A DNA stretch of 64,000 nt from a virus. Numbering within the stretch: the first letter of the stretch is position 1; each line of letters opens with the position of its first letter. The stretch covers positions 1 to 64,000 of IMG/VR virus record IMGVR_UViG_3300005613_000008; one strand, 5' to 3'. The notes beneath the pieces were generated by a model that searched no databases, was not told the origin of the DNA, and saw only the letters and a list, made by a program, of their open reading frames with translations. The position numbers were made by a program, and so were the translations under genes. Of the stretch, positions 1 to 7,327 are shown piece after piece.

Positions 1-1
1 G

Positions 2-271
2 GTAAGTGCCTGTTTGTCTGTATACTCACTTCATTACAAACTCGATAACATCAACCAAGAAGTTGAAAGAGTTCAAGTAGAATCAATAGTATCATCAGGA
101 AAAGCAATCTACATGCCCGGTAGCGTATGTGTTATTAAGGCTACTTCTGATATTGATACATACAAAATGCGTGAATTTGCGGCTGCCTGTATCAAGTCAC
201 ACGATGAGTGGCTGCTTATCAATAATGGCAAAACTACTTACAGTAATGCCACAAAAGAAACTCAAGACTGA
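2..271 (+). CDS. Hypothetical protein, 5' end probably outside the window
   Basis: The reading frame is open to the left edge, so the true start may lie upstream; a TTG at 14 is an internal alternative. The visible ~89 residues are soluble, with no signal peptide or membrane segment and no motif I recognise. A middle stretch reading 'SVCVIKATSDIDTYKMREF' looks like a small alpha/beta fold. Its end overlaps the next gene by 26 nt, which suggests translational coupling in a run of small accessory phage genes. Function unknown. Confidence 0.5.
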   Translation, partial: VSACLSVYSLHYKLDNINQEVERVQVESIVSSGKAIYMPGSVCVIKATSDIDTYKMREFAAACIKSHDEWLLINNGKTTYSNATKETQD

Positions 272-509
272 AGATCTCAAAATTGGAACACTTATTCGTG
301 ATGTCCAAACAGGCGATTTAGCGCTTCTCGTTCAAAGAGTTAATTTATTCGATTCAACAGATAATGAAGATTCACTTTGGATTTGGGAGTTAATTTGGAC
401 TGGACCCGCGACTGATTGTCATAATAGAAATACTCCTTATATTGAGGAATCTATTATTGGTCTCCTGAATAGTTCTGTTTGGGAGGTAATAAGTGTTGAC
501 GAATCTTGA
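246..509 (+). CDS. Small SH3-like 'GTLI/GDLI' family protein
   Basis: An 87-residue protein beginning MPQKKLKTEDLKIGTLI. The open frame extends further upstream, but the earlier sequence lies inside the preceding gene and reads like a shadow, so I chose the ATG at 246. The pattern '(K/Q)(I/V)G-x-LI-x-DV-x-T' early, an aromatic 'WIWELIW' strand in the middle and 'YIEE' near the end recur in the next gene, so the two look like a tandem duplication. The GD-(L/V) start followed by beta strands resembles small SH3 or KOW-like barrels. No catalytic residues are visible and the function is unknown. Confidence 0.6.
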   Translation: MPQKKLKTEDLKIGTLIRDVQTGDLALLVQRVNLFDSTDNEDSLWIWELIWTGPATDCHNRNTPYIEESIIGLLNSSVWEVISVDES

Positions 510-774
510 TCACTTGCGCGAAGAAGCTGAGCATGTTATATTGCAAGTGGGAGATTTGATTTATGATGTCCGCACCAAATCACGAGGCTTCTTAAGAAAA
601 AGAGAAAGAAGAATCGATATAATAGAAGATGACATTTATGTTTGGTGGGTTGTGTGGATTTCTCAAGACAAAGACAATGATTATAATAACCTCGATTACA
701 TCGAAGAAGAAGGTTTAATAATGTCAATTGTAATAGGGATAGTGAAACTTTATAGCATCAACCAAGGAGAATAA
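493..774 (+). CDS. Small SH3-like 'GDLI' family protein, paralog of the preceding gene
   Basis: A 93-residue protein. The GTG start at 493 is chosen because GGGAGG at 481-486 sits six bases upstream; it overlaps the preceding gene by 17 nt. After a short N-terminal helix it repeats the previous protein's plan: 'LQVGDLIYDVRT', then 'VWWVVWIS', then 'DYIEEE' and a hydrophobic last strand. This supports a local gene duplication followed by strong divergence. Likely a small beta-barrel protein of unknown role. No membrane segment is evident, although the C-terminal strand is very hydrophobic. Confidence 0.65.
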   Translation: MLTNLDHLREEAEHVILQVGDLIYDVRTKSRGFLRKRERRIDIIEDDIYVWWVVWISQDKDNDYNNLDYIEEEGLIMSIVIGIVKLYSINQGE

Positions 775-775
775 G

Positions 776-1225
776 ATGCCAACTTGGAACGCATACAAGG
801 TCTTTGCTAATGGCAAAAGAGCTAAGAATCCGCTTATGACATTTGAGTCAGACGATTCTTCACATTTTTATAACAGTATTCTGCCGACTCTTGAACCAAA
901 AATGCAAAAATTTGATTGGATTATTTTAAACACAGAATCTCCACAAGAACGAAAAGCAGAACAAAAAGAAGAAGTAAATCAAAAGTTTGAAGAAAATAAG
1001 ATTAAAGTTCTAAGCAAGCTCGCAAAAAACAAATTTCCAAAATATATGAAAAAAAATACTGAAGGGTGTTTGATGCTAAATGAGAATACTGATTGGAAAT
1101 GGGCTTGGTGTGTCGCAGAATCTGCTACACTAAATTTTCTTGGAAAACTATCACAAAATTTTGATACTTCTATGGAGGCAGAAGAGTGGATTCAAAATTT
1201 GGTTGGCACACAGCCCACAGGGTAG
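776..1225 (+). CDS. Hypothetical phage protein
   Basis: A 149-residue protein with a good AAGGAG ribosome site (in 'ccaaggagaataag') just before ATG 776, one base after the upstream stop. The N-terminal ~60 residues look like a compact alpha/beta domain. A lysine/glutamate-rich helix follows at about 60-90, then a Trp-rich segment 'NTDWKWAWCVAES' and a final amphipathic helix. I do not recognise the family. It overlaps the next gene by 40 nt. Confidence 0.65.
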   Translation: MPTWNAYKVFANGKRAKNPLMTFESDDSSHFYNSILPTLEPKMQKFDWIILNTESPQERKAEQKEEVNQKFEENKIKVLSKLAKNKFPKYMKKNTEGCLMLNENTDWKWAWCVAESATLNFLGKLSQNFDTSMEAEEWIQNLVGTQPTG

Positions 1226-1425
1226 GCGATCTGATAAGAGTAATAAATAAAACTTCCATAAACATGGATGATGTTGAATGTAAAATTGGAGATCTTGGAC
1301 TCATCATTAAAACGCCAAATGAAACAGATGGAATTTTATTTATTGAAGCCTATATGTTTAAATCACACAGAGTGCGCTGGTTTTCGCCTAGAGAAATAAA
1401 AATAATTTCAAATATAGATATATAA
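1186..1425 (+). CDS. Small SH3-like 'GDLI' protein
   Basis: A 79-residue protein starting at GTG 1186. That start is supported by GGAGG at 1174-1178, seven bases upstream and inside the preceding gene. Residues 12-20, 'HRVGDLIRV', and a second 'KIGDLGLIIK' match the GD-L motif of the two small genes at 246 and 493, so this is probably a third member of the same barrel family. Basic and aromatic residues near the end ('KSHRVRWFSPREIKII') resemble the closing strands of small KOW/SH3 domains. Function unknown. Confidence 0.6.
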   Translation: MDSKFGWHTAHRVGDLIRVINKTSINMDDVECKIGDLGLIIKTPNETDGILFIEAYMFKSHRVRWFSPREIKIISNIDI

Positions 1426-1429
1426 TCTT

Positions 1430-1436
1430 CTATTTA
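1430..1436 (+). promoter_or_regulatory. CTATTTA motif, candidate phage late promoter element
   Basis: CTATTTA lies in the short gap 24 nt before the ATG of the small membrane protein at 1454. The same heptamer occurs at similar distances before four other genes in this window. Assigning it to the gp55-like sigma factor is inference. Confidence 0.35.
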
Positions 1437-1453
1437 TTATAGAGGGTTTGTAT

Positions 1454-1621
1454 ATGAACAAGTCCAATAGCTTTATCGCTTCTATTTCACTAACATGTGT
1501 AGCGATAAACATTGGGCTTTTTCTTTTTGCTGCTTTAACATACCAAAATGATTTACAACTTCTTACACTATTTAATGTTGCATGTTTTTCGTTGTATTTT
1601 ATAATAATGGATATTAAATAA
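1454..1621 (+). CDS. Small two-helix membrane protein
   Basis: A 55-residue ORF beginning MNKSNSFIASIS. It has two hydrophobic segments, about residues 8-28 and 36-52, separated by a short polar turn ('TYQNDLQ'), so it should be an inner-membrane hairpin. GAGGG at 1442-1446 provides a ribosome site, and the stop codon overlaps the next start as TAATG. No family is recognised. Small membrane proteins of this kind in phages can act in lysis, superinfection exclusion or host takeover, but nothing here decides between them. Confidence 0.6.
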   Translation: MNKSNSFIASISLTCVAINIGLFLFAALTYQNDLQLLTLFNVACFSLYFIIMDIK

Positions 1622-2781
1622 TGTATCAAAAATTTTGGAATCAATTCTTATCAGAAAGTGAGCCTACATTTAATTTAGATAACGGCTCTACTAGGCAAAA
1701 CCAACAGATAATAAACTTGCCAAAAAGTTCTGAAAAATCCGAGCCAAAAGAAGAGCCTGATATTTCCTCAGCAACAGGGGTGGGCGCTTATTTGCTGGAT
1801 AAAGGCTTCTATCCAGACAAAGAGCTTGGTAAAGGTTTGGATGGTATCGTTGTTGGAGCCACCAACAAAAAAACTGGACAAAAAGTCGCTGTAAAGTTTG
1901 TACGACAAACTACTAAAGGCGATATGAACAGAGAAGCTAAAAATTATAAAATAATAAAATTAAAAAGAGATAAACTTGGTGAGTTTGCTAAACATTTTCC
2001 TGTTGTTTATTCTTCTAAAATAGAACAAGTTCCTGCTGATGGGCAGCCTTTGGATGGGCACAAAATACCGACAGCAGTTATTGTAATGGAGCAGTTAGAG
2101 CAGCTTCCAAAAGAAGTAGCCTTGGGGCTGTTTCCAACATCAAGATTTACTAGTAGCCCAGAAGCTGTAAAAAGTCGAGACGAACGTATTTTTAAAAATG
2201 ATAAATTAATAGAAGGAATGGTATCCATGGCTTTTGCTTTTTTGGAAGATTCAAATGCTTGGACTCCGCATCTTTCTGTGGATGCTGAACTTGAATTGGT
2301 TCCACAAATTATAAGTAATTTTAAAAATCTTAAAATTTCTATTCAAGAACCTCCTGGGTGGGATAAAGTTTTCAAAAGCAAGCAATCACTTTTTTTGGCT
2401 ACTCTCTTCATGAAACTCACTTACGAGAAAATGGTTGAGATTGCTCCCAACGAAGATGAAAAGAGTCTAGTTGTAGATTACGAGCAAAACATAAAGAAGA
2501 TTCTAATGGAGATTTTCTACAAGGCTTATTCTCGTTCTGTTGTCTCAGGCGCTGTCCAAGGCGCGGCAGCACCATATTCTGCTCTACGAGGCATGGATCA
2601 GTTTTATGGTCAAGAGGGAGAGATAGAAAAGTCATTCCCAGAATCAATAAGCATTCGCAAAGCAATGAAGGCACTTGGAATGGAAGGCTTGAAGCCTTTT
2701 GATGTTCACTCAGGCAATGTCATGATGCGCCCTAAGACAAAAGAAATAGTTATTGTTGATCTTGGTAGGTTCAAGACATGA
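1621..2781 (+). CDS. Protein-kinase-like protein with candidate capsid-targeting N-terminus
   Basis: A 386-residue protein. Kinase-fold signatures: a glycine-rich loop 'LGKGLDGIVVGA' at about 68-79, the VAxK lysine in 'KVAVKFV' near 90, a catalytic-loop-like 'FDVHSGNVM' (D-x-H-x-x-N) near 361-370 and 'VDLG' in the DFG position near 380. The last two sit only ~20 residues from the end, so the usual C-lobe after DFG is missing or rearranged, with a ~250-residue helical insert before it. The N-terminus MYQKFWNQFLSES matches a motif shared by three neighbouring proteins and resembles the T4 internal-protein capsid-targeting sequence, with L-S-E as a possible cleavage site. Start ATG 1621 is coupled to the upstream stop. 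Phosphotransfer activity is plausible but unproven. Confidence 0.65.
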   Translation: MYQKFWNQFLSESEPTFNLDNGSTRQNQQIINLPKSSEKSEPKEEPDISSATGVGAYLLDKGFYPDKELGKGLDGIVVGATNKKTGQKVAVKFVRQTTKGDMNREAKNYKIIKLKRDKLGEFAKHFPVVYSSKIEQVPADGQPLDGHKIPTAVIVMEQLEQLPKEVALGLFPTSRFTSSPEAVKSRDERIFKNDKLIEGMVSMAFAFLEDSNAWTPHLSVDAELELVPQIISNFKNLKISIQEPPGWDKVFKSKQSLFLATLFMKLTYEKMVEIAPNEDEKSLVVDYEQNIKKILMEIFYKAYSRSVVSGAVQGAAAPYSALRGMDQFYGQEGEIEKSFPESISIRKAMKALGMEGLKPFDVHSGNVMMRPKTKEIVIVDLGRFKT

Positions 2782-3233
2782 AACAAATAATGAATGAATG
2801 GAGAGAATTCGCGACAAAACGTAACAAAAGAGAAGTTGGCTCTTGTGTCATTGTTGATAACAAAGATAGGGTACTTATTCTCAAAAGATCAGCCACAGAC
2901 GATTGGAAACCCGGTTGGTGGGATCTTCCGGGTGGTCACCTAGATGGCGATGAAAAACCAATTGAAGGTGCTGAGAGAGAGGCAAGAGAAGAGAGCGGCT
3001 TGACTGTGAGAAACTTACAAAAAATAGAAACCCTAAACATGGAAAGCATCTTCAAACACTTCTTTGTAACAAGAGATTGGGACGGAGTAGTGAGACTGGA
3101 GGAAAATCCCGAGACTGGCGAAGTCGAACACGACGATTACAAGTGGGTAACTTTAGAAGAGTTACAGGATCTTAAACAATCAATAGTCTTGGAAGCAATC
3201 GTAAAGAAGGGACTGAATATTGTTCGAGTATAA
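2778..3233 (+). CDS. Nudix hydrolase
   Basis: A 151-residue Nudix protein. The Nudix box is intact: a Gly, then Glu after five residues, then 'REAREESGL' seven residues later (about residues 57-79), giving the metal-binding RE-x-x-EE core. Family members hydrolyse nucleoside diphosphates linked to another moiety, such as NAD-type, ADP-sugar, oxidised-nucleotide or capped-RNA substrates; the sequence does not decide which. The N-terminus MKQIMNEWREFATK resembles the candidate capsid-targeting sequence of its neighbours, though without the L-x-E cleavage site. It starts with an ATGA overlap with the kinase-like gene and overlaps the nuclease gene downstream. Confidence 0.88.
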   Translation: MKQIMNEWREFATKRNKREVGSCVIVDNKDRVLILKRSATDDWKPGWWDLPGGHLDGDEKPIEGAEREAREESGLTVRNLQKIETLNMESIFKHFFVTRDWDGVVRLEENPETGEVEHDDYKWVTLEELQDLKQSIVLEAIVKKGLNIVRV

Positions 3234-3552
3234 TGCGATTTGTACTAGAGTTATTGATGGAGATACCATCGATGCGAGAGTAGACCTAGGTTTCTCTGTG
3301 TGGATAGAGTGCAGGGTGCGTTTAGAGGGCATAGATGCCCCGGAGACCCGTACAAAAAACTTAGAGGAAAAGCAGGCTGGCTTAAAAACCAAGGCTTTTC
3401 TACAGGCGATTATGGACGAATGCGGGCATAAGTTTGTTTTGAAATCTCATGGCGTAGGAAAGTATGGAAGGTGTTTGGGGACTATTTACGTTGACGGCGA
3501 GAGCATCAATGAGCGATTGCTTGCCGAAGGATTAGCCGAGGAATACAGGTGA
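3220..3552 (+). CDS. Staphylococcal-nuclease-like (thermonuclease/TNase) protein
   Basis: A 110-residue single SNase domain. Hallmarks are 'VIDGDTIDARVDLG' (metal-binding Asp), 'RLEGIDAPET' (catalytic Arg and acidic residues), 'GKYGRCLGTIYVDG' (second catalytic Arg) and 'INERLLAEGLAEEY'. Known members are calcium-dependent nucleases acting on DNA and RNA. No signal peptide is visible, so it should act in the cytoplasm or be delivered with DNA. The TTG at 3220 overlaps the Nudix gene by 14 nt; no closer ATG keeps the full domain. Host DNA breakdown for nucleotide recycling is a reasonable role, but that is inference. Confidence 0.85.
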   Translation: MFEYNAICTRVIDGDTIDARVDLGFSVWIECRVRLEGIDAPETRTKNLEEKQAGLKTKAFLQAIMDECGHKFVLKSHGVGKYGRCLGTIYVDGESINERLLAEGLAEEYR

Positions 3553-5534
3553 AACTTTTGATGGAAAACTGGTATAGGTTCCTTGCAGAAGGAGGCAACG
3601 TTTTCAAGGGTGAAGCCGTTGGACCTATTCCGCTTGCGTCTATCCAGCCCACACTAGAACAATACTATGAAGAGTTATCGCGACTCTTCCCACAGCACAC
3701 ATCTAAGTTTTCCAACTTTACTCCATTAGGCTCTGTCGGTAAGAAAGCCAAGTCTGGCGACATTGATTTAGCTGTTGATGTTGAGGAAATGTTCCCACAA
3801 GGCAAGGTGACCGACGAAGACTTGCAAAGTTGGAACCTTGACCCTGCCGCATGGCGTGCAACCTATGAGAAGATGGTCAAGCGCGCTAGAATAGCCAAGC
3901 CAGCAGAGGTGGAGCTTCGTGCATTCTTGTATGAGATAGCAAAATACATTGGCGAGAACTCGCAGATAATCAAGACAGACCTAAAGAAAGTTCGTCCCGG
4001 TCAAATGTTCTCTCTATTTCCTCAAATCTCAGAGACTGGCGAACAACAAGATGTTGGTGTCCAGATAGATTGGATGATGGGAAACCGAAACTGGCTCAAG
4101 TTCTCCTACTTCTCGCCAGATCCCACAGAATCTCAGCCACTCTTGAAGGGGCTACACAGAACTCAGCTACTTTTGGCTATGTTTTTGGCGAAAGACCACT
4201 CGTTCAAGCATGTCGGTGGAGTTTTTGACCGCAAGACAGGCAAAAAGGTGGCTCACAGCCCCGCAGAGGCTATGAGACTGCTTGGAAAACTCTATTCGTC
4301 CAATGTGTCGCCTGAAATTTTTAATAGATTTGAGAGCGCGCTAGAGTGGTTAATGGACAATGCGTCAGAAGAAGATAGAAATAGAGCACTTGATGCTTAT
4401 TTAACAATTCTTGACCGCACAGCGGGTAACAAAGAGACCTTACCAAGCGGAGAAGAAAACCGATGCGGTTACATCCCACAAGAGTTGGAAGACTATTGGC
4501 TTCAAAACTGGAAGCGTCTTGGATTGAAGGGTAGCATTCTTTGTAAAACTGCGAATGATAGGCTCAGGGCGGCAGTTGAAAATGGAATGCTCGAAGAAGC
4601 AGTCACACCACGCATTGCAAACCTTGGAAATGCTGACATTGTAGCCTTAATTGATCTAATTCTTGGCAAAGAATCTGTTTTAGATGTGTCGGAGAAGCTA
4701 GCAGGACAAAATCTATCCGTCATTATAGATAGAGGCAATGTCTACACCAAATATAAGCAGCAACCAGACTTTATATATGCGCGCGAGCCGTTCAAATCTA
4801 TTTTTGCAAGGCACGAAGGTGATGGTAAATATACTTTTGAGATGATTTCTCCAGATGATCGTCCAGATTACGTCAATTATTTGACTGACAACACTATTTT
4901 TGTGGATTTTTCTGGACGGCTCACACCAGAAATGGCAAAATCTTTGTCCAATGACCAATATACTTTTATGACAAAGGGTCAGATCCGTCGCAATCAGTTC
5001 GATCTAACCGACGAACAGCGTCAAGAGTTGGTTGGTTTGCGTTCGAGAGCAGAAGGAAAACTTAGAAGTCATGATAAAAAAGAGATTGCGGAGCGTATCA
5101 AGGCAATTATCCTGTCTCCAAACGTCCAATCTGTTCTAGGTGGCGGAATTGAAGGGCTTTATGTCACTGGTGGAGAGAAGGATTTCAAGATTCCCAACCC
5201 AACCTACCAGAATTTACAGAAATTACAAGCTGGAATCTATGCTGTGCTCTCCGGTAGAGGAGGAATTCCCAAGAAAGTCGTCAAACAACGTATAATTGAC
5301 GGCGACGATAGCGATAGAATAATCCAAGACCTCCGCAGATTCCTATCATTTGCCCAAAACGACATACCTGTAGGCTATAGAATGTTTATTAGTCCCGAAG
5401 AAGCCATGGAACTTCTATCAAAGATGGATTCACCCGAAGGAAGAGAGCAAGTCTATGTATTTTTCAATAAGAGAATCAAGCAAAAAAAGAACTGGTATTC
5501 TCCTGAACAGCTTGAAGAAGCCAAGAAAGTATAA
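3549..5534 (+). CDS. Large nucleotidyltransferase-like protein with candidate capsid-targeting N-terminus
   Basis: A 661-residue protein starting at GTG 3549, overlapping the nuclease stop; ATG 3561 is the alternative. Residues ~60-80, 'LGSVGKKAKSGDIDLAVDV', form the GS...D-x-D core of pol-beta-type nucleotidyltransferases, with a helical region to ~330. The C-terminal part (~400-600) is not identified. It contains 'GLYVTGGEKDFKIPNP', which loosely resembles a ligase-type EG-x-V/K motif, but this is weak. The first residues MKLLMENWYRFLAEGG repeat the MK-x-x-M-x-x-W-x-x-FL-x-E motif of neighbours, with L-A-E as a possible prohead-protease site. It may be a packaged enzyme that modifies RNA, DNA or a host factor early in infection; the target is unknown. 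Confidence 0.65.
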   Translation: MKLLMENWYRFLAEGGNVFKGEAVGPIPLASIQPTLEQYYEELSRLFPQHTSKFSNFTPLGSVGKKAKSGDIDLAVDVEEMFPQGKVTDEDLQSWNLDPAAWRATYEKMVKRARIAKPAEVELRAFLYEIAKYIGENSQIIKTDLKKVRPGQMFSLFPQISETGEQQDVGVQIDWMMGNRNWLKFSYFSPDPTESQPLLKGLHRTQLLLAMFLAKDHSFKHVGGVFDRKTGKKVAHSPAEAMRLLGKLYSSNVSPEIFNRFESALEWLMDNASEEDRNRALDAYLTILDRTAGNKETLPSGEENRCGYIPQELEDYWLQNWKRLGLKGSILCKTANDRLRAAVENGMLEEAVTPRIANLGNADIVALIDLILGKESVLDVSEKLAGQNLSVIIDRGNVYTKYKQQPDFIYAREPFKSIFARHEGDGKYTFEMISPDDRPDYVNYLTDNTIFVDFSGRLTPEMAKSLSNDQYTFMTKGQIRRNQFDLTDEQRQELVGLRSRAEGKLRSHDKKEIAERIKAIILSPNVQSVLGGGIEGLYVTGGEKDFKIPNPTYQNLQKLQAGIYAVLSGRGGIPKKVVKQRIIDGDDSDRIIQDLRRFLSFAQNDIPVGYRMFISPEEAMELLSKMDSPEGREQVYVFFNKRIKQKKNWYSPEQLEEAKKV

Positions 5535-5613
5535 AAAAAGCATAAACTGCTCTAGTCCAAAAAGTTTTAGCCAGAAACAATATTGCAAAAGACAAAAGCG
5601 TGGCGGTAGTTAC

Positions 5614-5647
5614 AAGCCCTAACTAGTTAATTCGTAATGGAGGGCTT
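5614..5647 (+). promoter_or_regulatory. Hairpin that can cover the ribosome site of the next gene
   Basis: AAGCCCT at 5614-5620 is perfectly complementary to AGGGCTT at 5641-5647, with a 20-nt loop. The right arm overlaps the GGAGGG ribosome site (5639-5644) of the membrane-protein gene starting at 5652. Formation in the mRNA would restrain translation. It lies in the 117-nt gap after the nucleotidyltransferase gene, where I see no ORF. A CTAGTTA at 5623 in the loop resembles the CTATTTA element seen elsewhere. Confidence 0.45.
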
Positions 5648-5651
5648 TACA

Positions 5652-5963
5652 ATGCCTGAACAAAACTACAATCAGCTAGTATTAGCACAATTACAATCCC
5701 TTTCACAAGGAGTTGAACTCCTTACTAAAGATTTACAATCAGTTAAACAAGATATAATTGAGATTAAAGCAAAAGAAGATAAGGTAATAGAGCTTCGTGA
5801 GTGGAAACAAAAAATCGATGAAGTTGCTTCTCCAACTCAATTATCTAAATTTGTTCAAGATATTCAAGATTTGAATAACTTTAAAACAAAAGCAGTAACA
5901 ATCTTTGCTGTTGTACAATTTGGAATGGGTGTTGTTTTATTTGCTATGAACTTTATTGATTGA
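5652..5963 (+). CDS. Coiled-coil protein with C-terminal membrane anchor (XhlA-like architecture)
   Basis: A 103-residue protein. I chose ATG 5652 because GGAGGG lies eight bases upstream; an in-frame ATG at 5637 precedes that site. Residues ~10-55 form a long heptad-like helix ('LLTKDLQSVKQDIIEIKAK'), and residues ~80-101 form one membrane segment ending in 'FAMNFID'. Coiled coil plus a C-terminal membrane helix is the layout of XhlA-type hemolysin/holin-accessory proteins and of some phage membrane anchors. A lysis-accessory role is possible, but no endolysin or classic holin is adjacent. The upstream hairpin suggests controlled translation. Confidence 0.6.
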   Translation: MPEQNYNQLVLAQLQSLSQGVELLTKDLQSVKQDIIEIKAKEDKVIELREWKQKIDEVASPTQLSKFVQDIQDLNNFKTKAVTIFAVVQFGMGVVLFAMNFID

Positions 5964-5987
5964 CATTATTTTAAAACATGTTAAATT
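5960..5987 (+). promoter_or_regulatory. Sigma70-like promoter
   Basis: TTGACA at 5960-5965, a 16-nt spacer, then TAAATT at 5982-5987, in the only gap between two gene runs. Predicted transcription starts near 5994, just ahead of the AGGAG ribosome site and ATG 6006. A perfect -35 with a moderate -10 fits a host-type promoter for early or middle genes. Confidence 0.55.
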
Positions 5988-6005
5988 AATAACATAGGAG
6001 CCATC

Positions 6006-6269
6006 ATGATAGAACTTGGTGATTATGTAGGGCAAAGACACCCAGTTGATAAGTTTTTTTTAAAAAAAGGTATCGTTGTAGAGTCTAAAAGCAACTCATT
6101 TGTGGTTCAATGGCTCAGTTACAGCAAAGATTTCTTCTTGGATTTCAAAGGAGAGGTGTTTGAAGAACTTAATAATCGCTATTTACTAACGAAGATGTCT
6201 TATTCTAGAGCAAATAAAAAGGTAGACATCGTTATTTTAAATAAAGCAGGTGTAAATGGCGTGGGATGA
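6006..6269 (+). CDS. Small SH3-like 'GDYV' protein
   Basis: An 87-residue protein with a strong AGGAG ribosome site six bases upstream and its own host-like promoter. It begins MIELGDYVGQRHPVDKFF and continues with beta strands ('KGIVVESKSNSFVVQWLS'), typical of a small SH3/KOW-like barrel and similar in plan to the GD-L proteins at 246-1425, 6733 and 11342. The tail is basic ('SRANKKVDIVILNKAG'). No enzyme motif is visible. Function unknown; binding to nucleic acid or a host protein would fit the fold. Confidence 0.6.
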   Translation: MIELGDYVGQRHPVDKFFLKKGIVVESKSNSFVVQWLSYSKDFFLDFKGEVFEELNNRYLLTKMSYSRANKKVDIVILNKAGVNGVG

Positions 6270-6543
6270 TTTAGATGTTGACAGAATTGAACAAGTTATT
6301 CGTCAAATAACTGGTAAAAAGATTGATAAAACAAAAGAAATAATCAATCCTGCAATCATTAAAGGTGTGGGTGTCCTTTATCTGTGGGCTCCAACAAAAA
6401 AAACACTTATAAAAATTAATAGAGGCATCCAAGTTTACATAATCAGCTATGATATGGATGAAAAAGACAGAATTTTGATATATGATGGCTATAATCTACT
6501 TGCTATCCACCCAGATGAGATAGAAGAGATAGGGTTTAACTAA
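6256..6543 (+). CDS. Hypothetical small protein
   Basis: A 95-residue protein with ATG 6256 overlapping the previous gene by 14 nt. It starts with a short helix ('DDLDVDRIEQVIRQITGKK') followed by a beta-rich half with 'IIKGVGVLYLWAP' and 'YNLLAIHPDEIEEIGF', again compatible with a small barrel. It lacks a clear GD-L signature, so membership in the neighbouring SH3-like family is uncertain. No function can be assigned. Confidence 0.6.
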   Translation: MAWDDLDVDRIEQVIRQITGKKIDKTKEIINPAIIKGVGVLYLWAPTKKTLIKINRGIQVYIISYDMDEKDRILIYDGYNLLAIHPDEIEEIGFN

Positions 6544-6544
6544 A

Positions 6545-6697
6545 ATGTTGTTTACATTCGGCAAAATTTGGAAAATTTTACTTACTCTCGTAGCATTCTG
6601 GCTATTTTATGCTTTCTTTGGCTACGAAATAGCGGTTATTACTGCTTTAGGATGTATTTTAGGGTCTTTTTGGACTACAAGTACCCATTTATTCTAA
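6545..6697 (+). CDS. Small two-helix membrane protein
   Basis: A 50-residue ORF beginning MLFTFGKIWKILLTLV. Two hydrophobic segments (about residues 9-26 and 29-45) flank 'FGYEI', and the short N-terminus is positively charged, so it should insert in the inner membrane as a hairpin. It starts one base after the stop of the previous gene, suggesting coupling. Its size and layout match the small membrane protein at 1454, but I see no clear sequence similarity. Function unknown. Confidence 0.5.
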   Translation: MLFTFGKIWKILLTLVAFWLFYAFFGYEIAVITALGCILGSFWTTSTHLF

Positions 6698-6715
6698 ATA
6701 ATACAATTTTTATTG

Positions 6716-6722
6716 CTATTTA
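6716..6722 (+). promoter_or_regulatory. CTATTTA motif, candidate phage late promoter element
   Basis: CTATTTA occurs 17 nt upstream of ATG 6733, within the gap between the small membrane ORF and the next gene. It is one of five intergenic copies in the window. The next gene has no obvious ribosome site. Confidence 0.3.
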
Positions 6723-6732
6723 TCTATGAATA

Positions 6733-6993
6733 ATGGAAAATAAAAATATTTTTGGTGAAATAACAGCAAAAAACATCAAAGTTGGCGATATTGTTGCTTG
6801 GTCTAAGTGGAATTCTGATAATTCTGACTGGATTCAGCATCTTGGAGTCGTTTTAGAGGTAAAAAATACCATTTTTTCTGACAGAATGATATGTGTAACC
6901 ACTGTTTTACCCATAAAAGAGCCTAAAATACCATTAGAATTGTTTACTTTTTCCCTAAAATTAGTGTCTTCAGCAGAAGAAAAAGAGGTATAA
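6733..6993 (+). CDS. Small SH3-like 'GDIV' protein
   Basis: An 86-residue protein beginning MENKNIFGEITAKNIKVGDIVAWSKW. The 'KVGDIV' motif, followed by 'HLGVVLEVKN' and 'MICVTTVLPI' strands, is the same plan as the GD-L/GD-Y proteins in this region, so it is probably another member of the phage's small barrel family. No Shine-Dalgarno sequence is evident before ATG 6733, and a CTATTTA element lies just upstream. Function unknown. Confidence 0.6.
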   Translation: MENKNIFGEITAKNIKVGDIVAWSKWNSDNSDWIQHLGVVLEVKNTIFSDRMICVTTVLPIKEPKIPLELFTFSLKLVSSAEEKEV

Positions 6994-6994
6994 A

Positions 6995-7327
6995 ATGGAT
7001 ATTATAGACCACATAGCAATAAAGGTTTCTGACCTAAAACTAGCAGAAACATGGTATTTGGGTCATCTTCATGCCGAAATCACCTTCAGAGACGAGAAAT
7101 ATATCCGTTTGAAGGTCGGTAACACAAACATAGCTCTTATAGACGAGAAATTCTATCCACATGAGCATATTGGAATCCTTGTGGAGAACTATGAAGACCT
7201 ACCTGACTTTGGACAGCGTGTTCAACATCGTGATGGGACTGTTGGTGTATATGTTAAAGACCCATTTGGTAACTACTTAGAATATATTTGGTACTCTCCA
7301 GAACAAAGTGAGACATTTCTCAAATGA
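6995..7327 (+). CDS. VOC (glyoxalase/dioxygenase-fold) protein
   Basis: A 110-residue single VOC-fold protein. It begins 'IIDHIAIKVSDLKLAETWY', the standard first beta-alpha-beta unit with a candidate metal His, and ends 'VYVKDPFGNYLEYIWYS', the typical D-P-x-G-N-x-x-E motif with a candidate metal Glu; 'HEHIGILV' supplies another His. Family members include glyoxalase I, fosfomycin-resistance proteins and ring-cleaving dioxygenases, and the substrate cannot be inferred. It starts one base after the preceding stop and overlaps the peptidase gene as ATGA. Confidence 0.8.
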   Translation: MDIIDHIAIKVSDLKLAETWYLGHLHAEITFRDEKYIRLKVGNTNIALIDEKFYPHEHIGILVENYEDLPDFGQRVQHRDGTVGVYVKDPFGNYLEYIWYSPEQSETFLK

